Source of the DNA: Synaphobranchus kaupii
Lineage: Eukaryota > Chordata > Actinopteri > Anguilliformes > Synaphobranchidae
DNA: 64,000 bases
Assembly (NCBI GenBank): GCA_029718625.1
Contig: CM056391.1
Span: 20,745,218 to 20,809,217 of the forward strand
Direction of reading: 5' to 3'
Shown here: positions 42,101 through 54,100 of the stretch, one piece after another
Position numbering within the stretch: position 1 is the stretch's first letter
Layout of the letters: each line of letters begins with the position of its first letter
Position numbers and translations under genes: made by a program
Notes under the pieces: generated by a model
Database searches by the model: none
What the model was told of the DNA's origin: nothing
What the model saw: the letters and a program-made list of their open reading frames with translations, nothing else

Positions 42101-45100
42101 TAGAATTATAGTATCGCTGATTTACCCACAGCTTACTGTGAACTACATTCAATGTTCATTACTAGGGATAGCTGCTACGTTATGTGAAGGATGTGCTTTG
42201 TCTTATCTATTCTGTAGTTACTTCGATGACCTTTCTGTATGCACTTATTGTATGTCGCTTTGGATAAAAGCGTCTGCTAAATGACTGTAATGTAATGTAA
42301 AGAAATATCAGTTGCATTTGAGAAGCGATAATTCATTCTAGATACTTAAAAGCAGGGCATAATTAAATGGATAGTTTGATGAAGACAGATTTAAAATTTG
42401 GCTTGAATACAAGGGTACAAGCAGAGTCATTTCAATAAGTGTCATGGCATGTTTAATGACTGCAATGTGTCAGGATCTTTGCCTAAGTCTTATCTAATCT
42501 GCTGCCACAGAACAAGTATTGGTTTATATTTGGTCGAGAGAAGAGCTCTCCTGACTGGCTCACCAACACCCCGGTGCACCCTGGTCTCCCATCCAATTAC
42601 AGGTCTAGTACTTAGCTTCAGCATATTGCAAGAGAAGTCAACAGGTAGCCTATACCATATTGTCCTGTATTGCAAGTCGTTCATGGTCTTGGTTTCTTAC
42701 CTTGTGATAGTTCATTCAATCCATGAAGGCTGAGGGAGAGGTGAGCGTATCCTGAATCATCAAATAAGATTCCACTGTCAGCTCTGGTTCTTCGGTGAAC
42801 CAAAAGACTGCTTGTGTCATTCCAGCCAATCAGAGGCTGCTCTTCGCAGCGGTGCTCCTCCCCTTTGCTCAAGCATGGGCTGATCCATTTCACTATGTAC
42901 TTGTGGACGTGAGTGTCAAAACAAAGTGTGACAATGTAGAGCCCATACACCAGTAATAAACCAGCTGCATCATACCTTAAAAAGAACAAACTGTTATTTC
43001 ACAGGGCAAATTATGATTTTTAATCTGATCAATGGTCGCTCAATGCTATTTCTACGGAAGATCTGTAATGGTATACAAATCATATAAACAGGGCATCTGT
43101 TTGTGTATGTATATTCCATGAAAACAGCATTGTGGTGGAAACTACTAGACTGAGACAGTTCTTCCCAGGGCAGTTTGGAAAAATGATTAGTGATTAGATT
43201 TGAGAAAGGGTTATATCTTTTCATTACCAAAGATAATGAGCTAGAATTGGAATTCAGAAGCACACATCCATTAAGAGTAGCAATTCTACTGTGATGGGCT
43301 GCCATTGGGAAGCCACTGTCTTGCCACTCTTTATTATCCGCAAAGAAGGGTGTATACTATTTTGCTATTCTGTTAAATGCTTCTGTGGAATGCTCTTTGC
43401 TAATAGCCATGAAGCAGCTTCCCAGAAGAGAGACTTACCAGTAGACCTTGTCATCAGAAATGATAAGAAGTACAGCTGCAACACTAATTGCATATGCCAC
43501 ACAGTCTCTGAACAAAGGCCAGCAGGTGAGACGACCCACCTGGAAAGAGTTTCGGTACAGATAGATTTTACATATCAACCATGGTAATGATACTCGGACA
43601 ACCTCTGTATGTTTTTATGACACAATGACAATCACTTTGTCAAAGTTCTGAAATAATATATGGCAATTTAAAAGCCTACATACAGTATTTATGCTCATAA
43701 GCACAGTGGAGACGTTTTCGTTATTCTACAGTAGACCATGCAAATCACAAGGAAAGTGTGATCCACTTTGCTCTAACACCTTACTTAAACACACAAGCCT
43801 TTGATTCATTTAAGTCAGGGGTGTCCAATCTTATCCGGAAAGGGCCGGTGTGGGTGCAGGTTTTTGTTTTAGCCCAGCACTACAACACCTGATTCAACTA
43901 ATTAACTAATCGTGCTCTTCAATCAAGACCTTGATAAGTAGAATCAGGTGTCATAGTGCTGGGCTAGAACAAAAGCCTGCACCCACACCGGCCCTTTTCG
44001 GGTAAGATTGGACACCCCTGATTTAAGTGACGTTTTTCATCAGTAGGATCACCTTTAGAATGAATGTGACATACCCCAGAGGTTACGAGTCCACACGCTG
44101 CACAAATACCAAGGAGGTTGAAGACTGCTGATCCAACAATTCTACCAACACCAATGTTTCCCTTTGTCACAAAAACTCCTTGGAAATATTAAAGACAGCA
44201 TTAACATTGAATGTATTAGTAATTACTTATAAAATCACTATTATTAATCAGTAAGCATTGTTAGTACATTTTTGTAAAGAAAATACTGCTATGAAGACTG
44301 GCACTGTGATCACTATTACAAAATAAAAGGAATGGGGATTCCTCTGTTTTTAGTCATTTTACACCCATGACTTCCTTTTTACGAACATTTCAGGAAAAAA
44401 GTGATTTTTAAGCAACTTAATGGCTTATCACATTCTAGATAAGTTCCAGTTAGATTTTCACTCAAATCTCAGTATGGAACCAGCTTTTGCAAATGTTGTC
44501 AATGACCTTCAATTGAATGCTGTCATTGGCAGTGTGTCTAATCTTTTTTTAGATTTCAGTGCTGGTTTCAATGTGGTAGGCCATGATATTTCAATCGGCT
44601 GGTTCAAAACATGGATTGTTCTCTCTGATACTGTACTAAGTTTATTTACATATTATCTAGGAGGAAGATAGCTAATTTAAGGTTGTGCTAGGGTCATTCC
44701 AGGGGAAAATTAATCCTTTTTTAATTTTGACCTGTCAGACCTTTCTGATATTTGACCCCCATATTGTAACCTTGGACCATTGTTATACTTTTTCAGAAAA
44801 AAAAAAACACAAGCCATCATTAAGAAAATTAAGGACAAAGTGTCCATTTTCACTACATTTTTTGGCCTACCTACCTCCACGTTCGAGACCTACAGTTTGA
44901 CAACCGCAAATGGTAAAAACAGCATCTTGGTCTCATTGTAATGACATGGAAAAACTTGCTCTACAACATGGGTCATGTTGGAATACTTTGACTTAATTCT
45001 TTGTGTTAATTAAGAATTAAAATGAATAATCAAATTATCTCAAAACTACTCTTTAAATTGTTGCTCAATTTCTATGTTGTTCAAGACAGTCTGATGGATA

Positions 45101-48100
45101 CACATGCCAATATACAGAGTGGGATCTCTTGTACTTTTGGTTTTACAGTACTAATACAATGGGTGGTTGACTGGTTTTAAAGCAGTGGTGCATAGCCCCA
45201 GTTCTGGTTGTTGTTCCAACCAGTTACCTTAGTTTTAGTTTTCCGACAGCTCTATAAACTACCCTGGTTCACTCCTATACTTGAGCACAGTAAACTATTT
45301 AGCATACACTTGCAGTCTATGGCTGTAGCTAGTACTTATACAAATGTCAGATCAAGATGTGATTGAGCTAATTAAATAATTAAGAGCAGAAGTTGGCACA
45401 AAATCCTGAAACGGATCGGCTTTTCTTGTGCAGCTCTTGAGAAAAACAATGGAAATGTGTGTCACTTGTGACAAAAAGCTTCATGAAGAACAGCTGAAAA
45501 CACAATAATGCCATGAAGAAGTGCCAGAAGAAGAATTGCCAATTGGTGATGGGATAGACACAGAACTGGTGGACTTCAGCAAGTGTCCATCTGTCATGGG
45601 GGATTCTCCTGTAAAGAAATATATAAACTCCCAAAAGTATGGTGAAAAGCAACCCATCAGACAATCAAAACAAAATTTGATAAACTTGTATCAGTCTTTA
45701 AGGGTGAACTGTTCCTTTAACCCAGGGGTGCACAACAAGGGCCGATCCATTTTAGGATTTTGTGCCAGGACGTCTGCTTAATTATTTAATTAGCTCAATC
45801 ATATCTTGATCTGACATTTGTATATAAGCACCAGCTGCAGACTCCAAGTGTATCCTAAAGATTTTACTGTGTTCAAGTACAGGAGTGAACCTGCATAGTT
45901 TATAAAGCTATCAGAAAACTAAAACTAAGGTCATTGGTTCCAACAAAAACCAGGAAGGGAGCTATACACCCCTGCTTTATGGACAATTGGTCCCTAATTT
46001 TATTAAAGGGCCACATGCAGTTTTTGTGTTTTTGAGCTTTTCATATCATCCTGGAGTTGTGTTCCATAGTGGTTCAAGTAAAAAAAAGTGCAATTTTGGT
46101 CGAAGTATGCTTATTTTAGGGTTGAAATGTGATTTTTCAGAGTTCTTGGTAAAACGATTTCCCACGTGATATGATGTTTTTTCAAAATTTGTTGGAGTCA
46201 CAATCCGAATATATACAGACAGGCGGCGAGGTTTGGGACTTTTCACAAAAGCTATGTCAGTGCTCTTTGCTAACATTTTGTGGCCGTTTCAGATTCTAAA
46301 ACCAGGAAGAGAATGCCAATGCGAGTGGGCCTTTAATGATAGTTTGTGTTCTTTCTAAAAAGTATAACAATAGTCAGACTCATTACTCCAAGGTTACATT
46401 ATGGGTGTAAAATATCTGAAAGGTCAAGGCTGAAAAGGGTCCACTTTCCCTCAGAAAGACCCGCTAGGAAAGTATACAGCCAAAATAAATCTTCAAAAGG
46501 CAGAGCCAGCTTTTTTTATGTCACTTGGCCTAGACTTTGGAAAACACTACCTCAAAATTTTACTGGGTAAAACCAATAAGCTATATTATGATTATTATTA
46601 TTGTTGTTAGTATTAGTTGCAGTAGCTGGTGACATTAACAAAGCAATTTCAGTGTTATTATACAACTGTAGACATACAGTGCACTCCAAAAGTGTTAGGA
46701 CAGTGACACGTTTTGTTGTTTTGGCTCTGTACTCCAGCACATTGGATTTGAAATGTTGCAGTAGGCTAACTATGAGGTTCAAGTGCAGACTTTAAGCTTT
46801 AATTTGATGGTTTTTACATCCATATCAGGTGAACTGTGTAGCAATTGTAGCCCTTGTTATACATAGCCCCCCCCCCCCCATTTTTGGGGACCAAAAGTAA
46901 TTGGGCAAATTAACATAAACTTAAATAAAGTCATCATATTTAATATTTGGCTACATATCCTTTGGTTGCCATGACTTCCTGATGTATGCGACCCAACAAT
47001 ATCAAAAGACTCTTGATATCATATTTTCTGGTACTCTTAGAAGCGATACTATAACCTCTCTGCATTTGAATGGATCTCTATGGGAATTGGGGGGTGGAAC
47101 TAGATTAAGCTGTAAATTACACAAGATTAGTATGGAACACATGGTTGGCTAAATGCCTGCAAGTCATCAAGGGTCTGAGGTATCAAATGAGCCTCAAACC
47201 ATCACTCTGCTGCAGGTCTCTCCTATACCAAATCATCTTATTTATGATTCTAAAACTGTATCAGATAAAGAGCAAATATGTAATGTGTTTAATGAACATT
47301 TCATTTCTTCTGGTAATCTATTTGAAAGAAAATCTCTGCCCTGCACACACACACCCAGTATGGAAAAGTTTATCGGGTTGAAATTTTTTTTCTGTACATG
47401 AGGTACTTCATGAGTTAATAACCATTGATCCAAAGAAAAATCTACTGGTGCTGATTCTCTTGATCCAAGATTGCTTTTGCTGGCAGCTCCTATTTTGGTT
47501 TTACCATTGACTCACATTTTTAACCTGACTATTGCTGGGGGAAGTATTCCTAAAGTTTGGAAAGTAGCTCACGTCTCTCCTTTATTAAAAAGCAGAGATT
47601 TTAGTGACCCAAATAGCTACCGCCCAATCTCCAAACTTCCTTGCTTAGCCAAGATTTTAGAAAAATTGGTGAATAATAGTATTTTAAATTCACATCAATA
47701 CTGGGCACAGTACTGTGACCGCAGCTTGCACGGTAGTAAATTATATATGTTCACTGGATAAGATAACCGGTAGCATCCACTACCAAACGCACTTAAACAC
47801 TCCACAGTGCACCCAAAGCAAATAAAATACGACGACAGTCTATCGGGGTTATTTTGAGTGTTTATGCCATCATTTTTTAAGTCAAACTATCGTTGAATCC
47901 TTTACTTTGTGCTGACCTAATATTCTCTGGAAGTACGGCGGCGGAGCGAACGTGGCCATTGCAACTTGTTACTCTTCTTTGTTGTTGTAGTCGACCAGTG
48001 CCGGCACTACATTCGTAGGTAACGTAAAGTATCACTCCCCGATAGACTGTCGTTGTATTTTATTTGCTTTGGGTGCACTGTGGAGTGTTTAAGTGCGTTT

Positions 48101-49486
48101 GGTAGTGGATGCTACCAGTTGCCATAGAGTTGCGCTAGCATTAGCAACGTGTGTATGTCCAAAAGAAGGGACAGCATGGAATTAGCTGAAAATGGTTTCC
48201 ATCAATCAACTACATCATGGGTAAGTCGTAATTGAGACATTATGTCCAAAATTCTTAACTATCCCTTTAATTTGTCCAATTACTTTTTATACTCTAAAAT
48301 TGGGAGGACTATGTGTAAAAATGGCTACGATTGCTACACGGTTCACCCAATATGGACGTAAAACTAATTAAAATTAAATTGGAAGTCTGCACTTGAACCT
48401 CATAGTCACTGTTCCATTTCAACTCCAATGTGCTGGAGTACAGAGCCAAAACAAACAAAAAATGTGTCACTGTCCTAACACTTTTAGAGTGCATTGTAGC
48501 CTATGTATAGACGGGTGACAATTTAAAGGAACTTTACTTGTCTCCTTAGAACAGTGTTTCTCAACCCTGGTCCTGGAGGGCCGCAGTGTATGCTGGTTTT
48601 TGTTTTTGCCTTAATATCGGCAACCAATTCAGACCAAAGAAACCAGGTGTGGTGAATTAACTGTGTTATCGGCTTCTTTAATTGATCAATTAAGTACTTT
48701 ATCAATTAAGACAGTTTATGTTGGTTTTTCCTTTAATTTGTCACCCATCTGTAGGCCTATATTATAACACAGCATATATGTAAAATCCCTTTAGCCAAAT
48801 AACTACCTAGAAATGCTGTTACCAGTTCTGGGCCCGAGCTCACAGCTGCCATAAAAGTAGCTCCTGCAACGTCATGAGAAAGCCCAAGACCTAGAAAAGA
48901 TAGACAATTCTTGCACCTCATGCGCTAATCCACAGAAAAACCTCCGTTTAATGCAGGTGTTCTGCAAAGGTAGCCCAAGTCAAATACCAACGCAAATTTA
49001 GCGTGGACACTTACGTTCCCTGATAACTTCGAGCGATGGTAAGAAGTAATCATCACAAACAATGCATACTGCCAGTAGCATGTAAACAATGATCAAAACA
49101 TAAATAATGATTCCACCGTCCTTCCACTCCTGCGCTGTGAAAAAACCCTCTGGAAATTCAGACGACTGTGACGATACGCATTGGGTTTCGTTTTCTGAAA
49201 GAAAAAGAAAATAAAAACGACATGTAGCCATTCCGAACCACTTTTCCTACTGCAGTGTATCAGATTTATCTGTAGGCTATTCGTAAACCTGTAACACTGG
49301 GACGGATAATATTATGTAGCTCTTACCAACATCCCTGCGTTTTCTTTCAGACTTGAACTCTCGAGAACTTGTCGCAATTTTGAATATTAAATAAATCGTG
49401 CAATACAGGACTAGAAAAAATCCGAAAATATAAAACAAAACTTCTCTCGTTTTCTTATTTTTGTGCAGAAATGCGAATTTAACCAT
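39136..49486 (-). CDS. slc24a5: NCKX5-type K+-dependent Na+/Ca2+ exchanger
   Basis: Intracellular cation exchanger needed for melanosome maturation; the zebrafish golden gene. Exons: 49327-49486, 49015-49194, 48807-48890, 44075-44178, 43439-43539, 42701-42975, 41519-41725, 39964-40065, 39136-39458. All junctions keep frame: 511 residues (human 500). The ATG has G at -3 and +4. Features: N-terminal hydrophobic segment (about 18-36); [10 protein letters not shown] plus [12 protein letters not shown]; alpha-1 repeat ([14 protein letters not shown], then [20 protein letters not shown]); CWPLFRDC; a loop with QPLIGW and [15 protein letters not shown]; alpha-2 repeat ([13 protein letters not shown], then [15 protein letters not shown]); [12 protein letters not shown] near the C-terminus. 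The loop and tail match SLC24A5 rather than other NCKX genes. Both alpha repeats carry substitutions at usually fixed positions (Val130, Gly133, Arg154, Ser418, Gly421), so activity is uncertain although the reading frame is intact. Introns 3 and 4 are filled with mobile elements. Confidence 0.95.
41830..42300 (+). mobile_element. SINE/LINE-type repeat with the common fish 3' tail
   Basis: The 3' end (about 42245-42300) reads GTCGCTTTGGATAAAAGCGT CTGCTAAATG and then ACTGTAATGTAATGTAA, a tail widespread in fish SINEs and their partner LINEs. The upstream limit is approximate. It lies in the slc24a5 intron between exons 6 and 7. Confidence 0.6.
43816..44020. mobile_element. hAT MITE with 8-bp target-site duplication
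   Basis: A 205-bp near-palindrome with termini CAGGGGTGTCCAATC and GATTGGACACCCCTG, flanked on both sides by ATTTAAGT (43808-43815 and 44021-44028). Terminus and 8-bp duplication fit the hAT superfamily. It inserted 55 bp beyond the slc24a5 exon 4 donor and looks recent, as the duplication is perfect. Confidence 0.92.
44410..44680 (+). mobile_element. LINE reverse-transcriptase fragment (central part)
   Basis: The plus-strand translation has the shape of a LINE RT palm region ([12 protein letters not shown], then VVNDLQLN, then [14 protein letters not shown] where active copies read L-D-x-S-A-A-F-D). The second catalytic residues are eroded. It lies in slc24a5 intron 3. Confidence 0.75.
45183..45974. 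mobile_element. Two inverted copies of one hAT MITE around a 0.3-kb centre
   Basis: The right copy (45723-45974, about 250 bp) is complete, with CAGGGGTG and CACCCCTG termini and an imperfect 8-bp duplication (CTTTAACC/CTTTATGG). The left copy (about 45183-45420) is the same sequence in reverse orientation with its inner end lost. Shared blocks include AATGTCAGATCAAGAT and GAGCTAATTAAATAATTAA. The centre (45421-45722) has no recognised content. Confidence 0.85.
46340..46573 (+). mobile_element. LINE ORF2 C-terminal fragment
   Basis: The plus-strand frame ends with [16 protein letters not shown], like the A-P-x-L-W-N-x-L-P block at the end of LINE RT proteins. With 44410-44680 it may be one LINE split by the MITEs between them. 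Confidence 0.55.
47145..47705 (+). mobile_element. LINE reverse-transcriptase fragment (N-terminal part)
   Basis: Pieces of two plus-strand frames give [32 protein letters not shown], and [19 protein letters not shown]. The latter two are the conserved fingers-domain blocks of LINE reverse transcriptases of the L2/CR1/Rex type. Frameshifted and truncated at both ends. Confidence 0.88.
47767..48117. repeat. Fold-back element with about 82-bp inverted arms
   Basis: Left arm 47767-47850 (CCGGTAGCATCCACTACCAA ... TATCGGGG) pairs with right arm 48037-48117 (CCCCGATAGACTGTCG ... GGATGCTACCAG) with very few mismatches. The centre is about 185 bp, GC-richer than its surroundings, and non-coding. Confidence 0.88.
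48552..48700. mobile_element. hAT-like MITE end
   Basis: Starts CAGTGTTTCTCAACCCTGGT, followed by CCTGGAGGGCC, a common fish hAT MITE terminus. The opposite end is not clear. It lies about 100 bp from slc24a5 exon 3, in intron 3. Confidence 0.65.
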
Positions 49487-50132
49487 TTCCTCTCAGTGAC
49501 TTGAGCGAATGAGCAAGGTCATGAAACTACTAAACCCTGTTAACCTACAGTTTCCACGGGAGTAAATCCCTATAGCAGTGACTTCAGTCTAACTGGAGGC
49601 CTGCTGTAAGATCATTTGGATAGTAAGCTATCACTAGCTTGTGTTTTTACTAAGCAACGAGGATCACGAGATGAAAGTAGCCGCTATTCAAGCAAACTGA
49701 ATTAAGCTCTATGCCCACAGTAATTAGGTAACCGAATAGTAAGTTCTTAAAGAACGATTCAAACAATGATGACGGTATTCCAATGAAAAGTGTTTCCACA
49801 TGGCTCAGACACTGAAACCCATTGCATTGCCAGTAGGAGAAAAAGTGGAGGATATTTTGTTTACAGGAAATGAACAGTGATCGAAAATGTATTTATTTCT
49901 CATATTTATTTCTTACTGTCAATTGAATTTGAAACGATAGGCTTGTTAAAAGAATAGGAGAATGTCTAGATAGGACAAGATACATGCAAAATGTAAGCTA
50001 CTCACTACAGGTCCAAAAATTGCCTGAATAAAATGTATTTATAAAAATAATCCTATAAATGTAGGGCCATTCAAATATTAAACATTTTCTTCTACTTTTC
50101 CCAGTGCATACCCTCGTAAATATTATAAGATC

Positions 50133-51195
50133 TACAGTGCAGTCTGTAAGTATATGGAAAGGACAGTGACACATTTTCTTCTGTTTTAGCTCTGTAATCC
50201 CTCACATTGGATTTGAAATAAAACAATGAATATGAGATTAAAGTGCAGACTGTCCACTTCAATTTGAGGGTATTAACATCCATATCGGGTGAATTTTTAT
50301 GCATAGTCCTCCCATTTTAGGGGAGCAAAGTTAATTGGACAATTGGCTGCTCAGCTGTTTCTTCATTCTTTCAAGCTGTCTTCATATCATGCTCAAGAAA
50401 GCTAACAAATATAGATTTGATTATAGGTGTGGAATTTGCATTTTGGAGTCTGTAGTGAATGGAAGAACCACTGTAGTGGATGACCAAAGAATATACTTAA
50501 ATTCTGTCAAACAGATCAATAACACTCTCCAGGATGTAGGCATAGATGTGTCAATGGCTACCATAAAGAGAAGACAACACCAGCATAACCTCAGGGGGTT
50601 CACTGGAAGATGCAAACCACTGGTAAGCCTCAAGAACAGAACAGCCAGGTTAGAGTTTGCTAAACAGCATATTAAAAAATGTACACAGTAAAACGTTTCA
50701 CCTTGCTTCACCTTGTAGCAGGACAATGGTCCCAATCATACTGCTAAAGCAACCAATAAGTTTTTCAGGGCCAAAAAGTGGAACGTTTTTGACTGGCCAC
50801 GCCAATCACTCGTCCTGATCGAACATGCGTTTCACTTGCTGAAGACAAGACTGAAGGCAGAATTCCCCATAAACAAACATGGACTGAAGATGGCTGCCGT
50901 ACAGACCTGGCAGAACATCACCAGGGAAGATGCACAGTGTCTGGTGAAGTCTATGGGTCGCAGACTCATCTTGCAAAGGATTTGCAAACAAATACGAAAT
51001 ATGACGACTTTATTTCAGATTATCATGTGTCCAATTACTTTTTGTCCCCTTAACTGAGGGGACTATGTATAAAAGGACCGTAATTCCTACACGGATCACC
51101 CAATGAGCATGTTTTATTTCAAATCTAATGTGCTCGAGTACAGCTAAAACAACAAAAATTGTGTCACTATCCCAATACGTTTGCATTTAACTGTA
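50133..51195 (+). mobile_element. Degraded Tc1-like transposon with terminal repeats
   Basis: Inverted termini of roughly 200 bp begin TACAGTGCAGTCTG at the left and end at ACTGTA on the right. Inside, on the plus strand, are transposase pieces: an HTH-like part (VDVSMATIKRRQHQHNL-like, 50540-50610), ARLEFAKQHIKK, then QDNGPNHTAKATNKFF with the second catalytic Asp, and a damaged IEH motif near 50820. Stops and a deletion between ARLEFAKQH and QDNGPNHT remove the first catalytic block, so it is inactive. It is the least deleted member of its family here. It lies upstream of slc24a5. Confidence 0.85.
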
Positions 51196-54100
51196 TATAT
51201 TTTTGTTTTTGCTTTATTCAATATATTTCTTTTCCACTGAATGGGTTGATTAGTGGGAGGATTTTATATTGCTCTGAATTACTGTTGGTTGATCGCTCTT
51301 GTACCTTTATAATATATCTGGTCACAAATGTAACAGGTTTATACTGGCAGCCAAATTTATTTTGGGCTTCCAAAAACATTTTATGTCTCTCTCTCTCTCT
51401 CTCTAAAAGGGGCGGGTCACTACTTCTGGGCCATGTCAGGGCATGTCCAACATCACTTTTACATCCACTCTAACCTACATCAGTGAAGTTGTGGGTATTA
51501 TTTTAAGCCCTTAAATAAGCCACCAAGACTTAAGCAACACCATCTAAAGCATTGAACGTGTATTTTAGAAGGTGAGTATTTGCTTGAATGTACTCTTCCT
51601 CAATTTATATCATTTCAGTTTGTAGCACAGACGACACGTCTTCACGTTGAAACAAGGATCTTTTTTGCTAAAACTGTTTGCTAAGGGTGGATTTTAATTG
51701 TGTTGATATATAAAAAAATCCCAGCGCTTGCATCTGCAGTTGCATGAAAATTATATCTCATAGCCTACTCAGTATGACAATAAATTTAAATTTCACTCGA
51801 GTAGGCTACCCGAGAGATTAGACTGAAACTATGAAATCGACCTATTTTTCCGTACGATATAAGGAACGAACACCATGTACTTTTTCAGATGTAGCCTGCA
51901 ATGCTGTTATGTTGATGTTATTTACTGTTTATTTACGTACAGGTAAACCTATGTCGAATGTGAGATACTGTATGAACTGTTTGTTGAGATAGTGTGACCT
52001 CTGGTGTTCCGTTTTAGAAACGCACGCAATATTCTCATTTTACATTGGGGTATAATCAAGCACACGCTTGAGGTAACCGGATTCGTTGAATTTGTTAGTG
52101 AAGCAGTTTATTATTTATTATTATTGTTTTAAGAAATTACAGAATATGGGAGGTCAATGGAGTCTTATGTAAGGCCTTTAATGTAATTCATGTAATTAGA
52201 GAATTTAGGCCTAAAATTAACCTGAGATAAACTCTGTAATGTAAGCAGTGGGTGATGTAGCTTATTGTAACTGGTTGACACTACACTGAAGTAATCATGA
52301 AGTCTCTGCCTCTGAAGTCACATTATTAAATTGTTAACTTACATAATAACTTCACAGGCACTGAATTCTTGACTTAAGAATTAATGAGCATTAGTGAGAC
52401 TGAGAATTAGATGTCATATTTATATTAATGATTAGGATTTGATGAGTAGCACATATTGGTCTTTGACCAAAACCAACGCTGAACGGTTGATCTCTAACAC
52501 ATGCCACAAGTTCAAAAACGGATCATATAGCCATGAGTTAGTCTCAAAATTGTGTTGCCTGCAGTTAACAACAATGTTAACATCTGATTGCACACCAGAA
52601 AGAAGTAAACAATAATCTAAATGTTGGTCAATATTTGATGGGCTTGTCATGTATGTAGTATTGACATTATGAATTACAGAAGACTTATTTTTTAGACGTA
52701 TACGTTTGAATAACTTTAATAACTGGGAGTGCCATATTTGCTACTGCTAGGTATGCATCATCAGTATCAGCTACGTAATTGCTTCTATATAAAATAGTCA
52801 AAATCCACATATTGACTACAGGGCCCCTGTCTAAAGTTTAGTTAATCAGTGAAGTGTAGGTTTACGACAAACCAGCAGATGGCAGCAAATGCCTATTTCC
52901 TTTGCCATTTCATTAAAAATGTCCTTGACACATGGCTTACAGTGGGCTGGATAGGTTTTCATCTGTGTAATATATTAAAAATGGCAAGTACTAGTCAGTT
53001 TGTTGACTTGTATTGCTAGAAATCAGAACATCTTCTGAAACTTACTGTTAATTGAATTTATTTATACGATATATAAGCACACTATTTTGCGTACTGAGTA
53101 CATTCAAGTATGGCCATCTGTGTGAATTTACAGTTCAGTCCCACTGAGGCATGTAGACAGGAACAGTGAATTGCTGTGCTTTTGTAATGTAGTTCTTAGT
53201 CTTGGCGTAATGCTGAAATTGTGGCATTTCAAAAGCATATCGGTATATTGCACACGCAGCTGATGAATAAATGTAGCCCTATTAAAATCAATTACCATAA
53301 GCACAGGAATTCATGTGGGCATGTTTGTTTGGATTAATTAAGTATTGACACTTGATGCAAAAAGGAAATGGTTTACATTTTTGGTTTACAAAATTGCTGT
53401 CATTTCACAACAGGGAAATAATTATATGTCTTTTTTTTTTCTTTTTTTACATGAGCTCTAACATCTCCCAGTAAAATTACATTTTAAAAAGTTTTGTTTA
53501 CAGTTCAGCTGATATGATCTAAAACAAATGGATTAATTCACTCTGTAGTTTCCAAATGTTCCATGCATCCTGGCTGGAAAAGCAGTTTATGTTTTCTAAC
53601 ATTGTCATAATGCTTAATGAAATTTGGCTTGCCATTAAATGCAAATACTCCGATAGCAAATTAATTCTGCTTTGACTAGCCAGAGAATACAGCCCTCAGA
53701 TTGTTTTGAGACTTGGAATAAGGGGCCAAAGAGGGAGTGGTGGAAATGGATCACTTTCAGATGTCCTCTTTCCGTAGCTTGCCAGACTTAAGGCTGCTGT
53801 TCTTTATTATGCAATGGGGTAAGCGCAGCCCTTTTGTAAATCGCAACATCACGTCCATTTACATTTTGATGTAGTTCCGAAAAAAATGAGGCAATGTAGA
53901 CCAGGGGAAGAAGTAAAAAATTGTCAGGAGCATAAATTGCTCCCCCTTGAATCCCACTGTTTTACTTTATTCCGCTAGGTGGAGCTGTGAGGTTATTGCA
54001 CTGAAACCAGTGCCATTTAATATCTTTCATGTACATACATCATACTTGACAGTGATGGGTAGCTTGTCCTCCCTAGTAATAGAGATGGCACTGTCTTGCC

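Larger units (their letters stand above)
46675..48498. mobile_element. Tc1-like element hosting nested insertions
   Basis: Long imperfect inverted termini (about 46675-46915 and 48270-48498) carry TACAGTGCACTCCAAAAGTG at the left and its reverse complement at the right, ending in TA. The interior holds a LINE fragment and a fold-back element rather than transposase, so this element was probably a target. It is of the same family as 8611-9013 and 50133-51195. Confidence 0.8.

Noticed and set aside
45380..45664. Hydrophobic 94-codon minus-strand frame in slc24a5 intron 3
   Set aside because: It spans the junction between a MITE and its centre; hydrophobicity results from T-rich sequence, not a membrane protein family.
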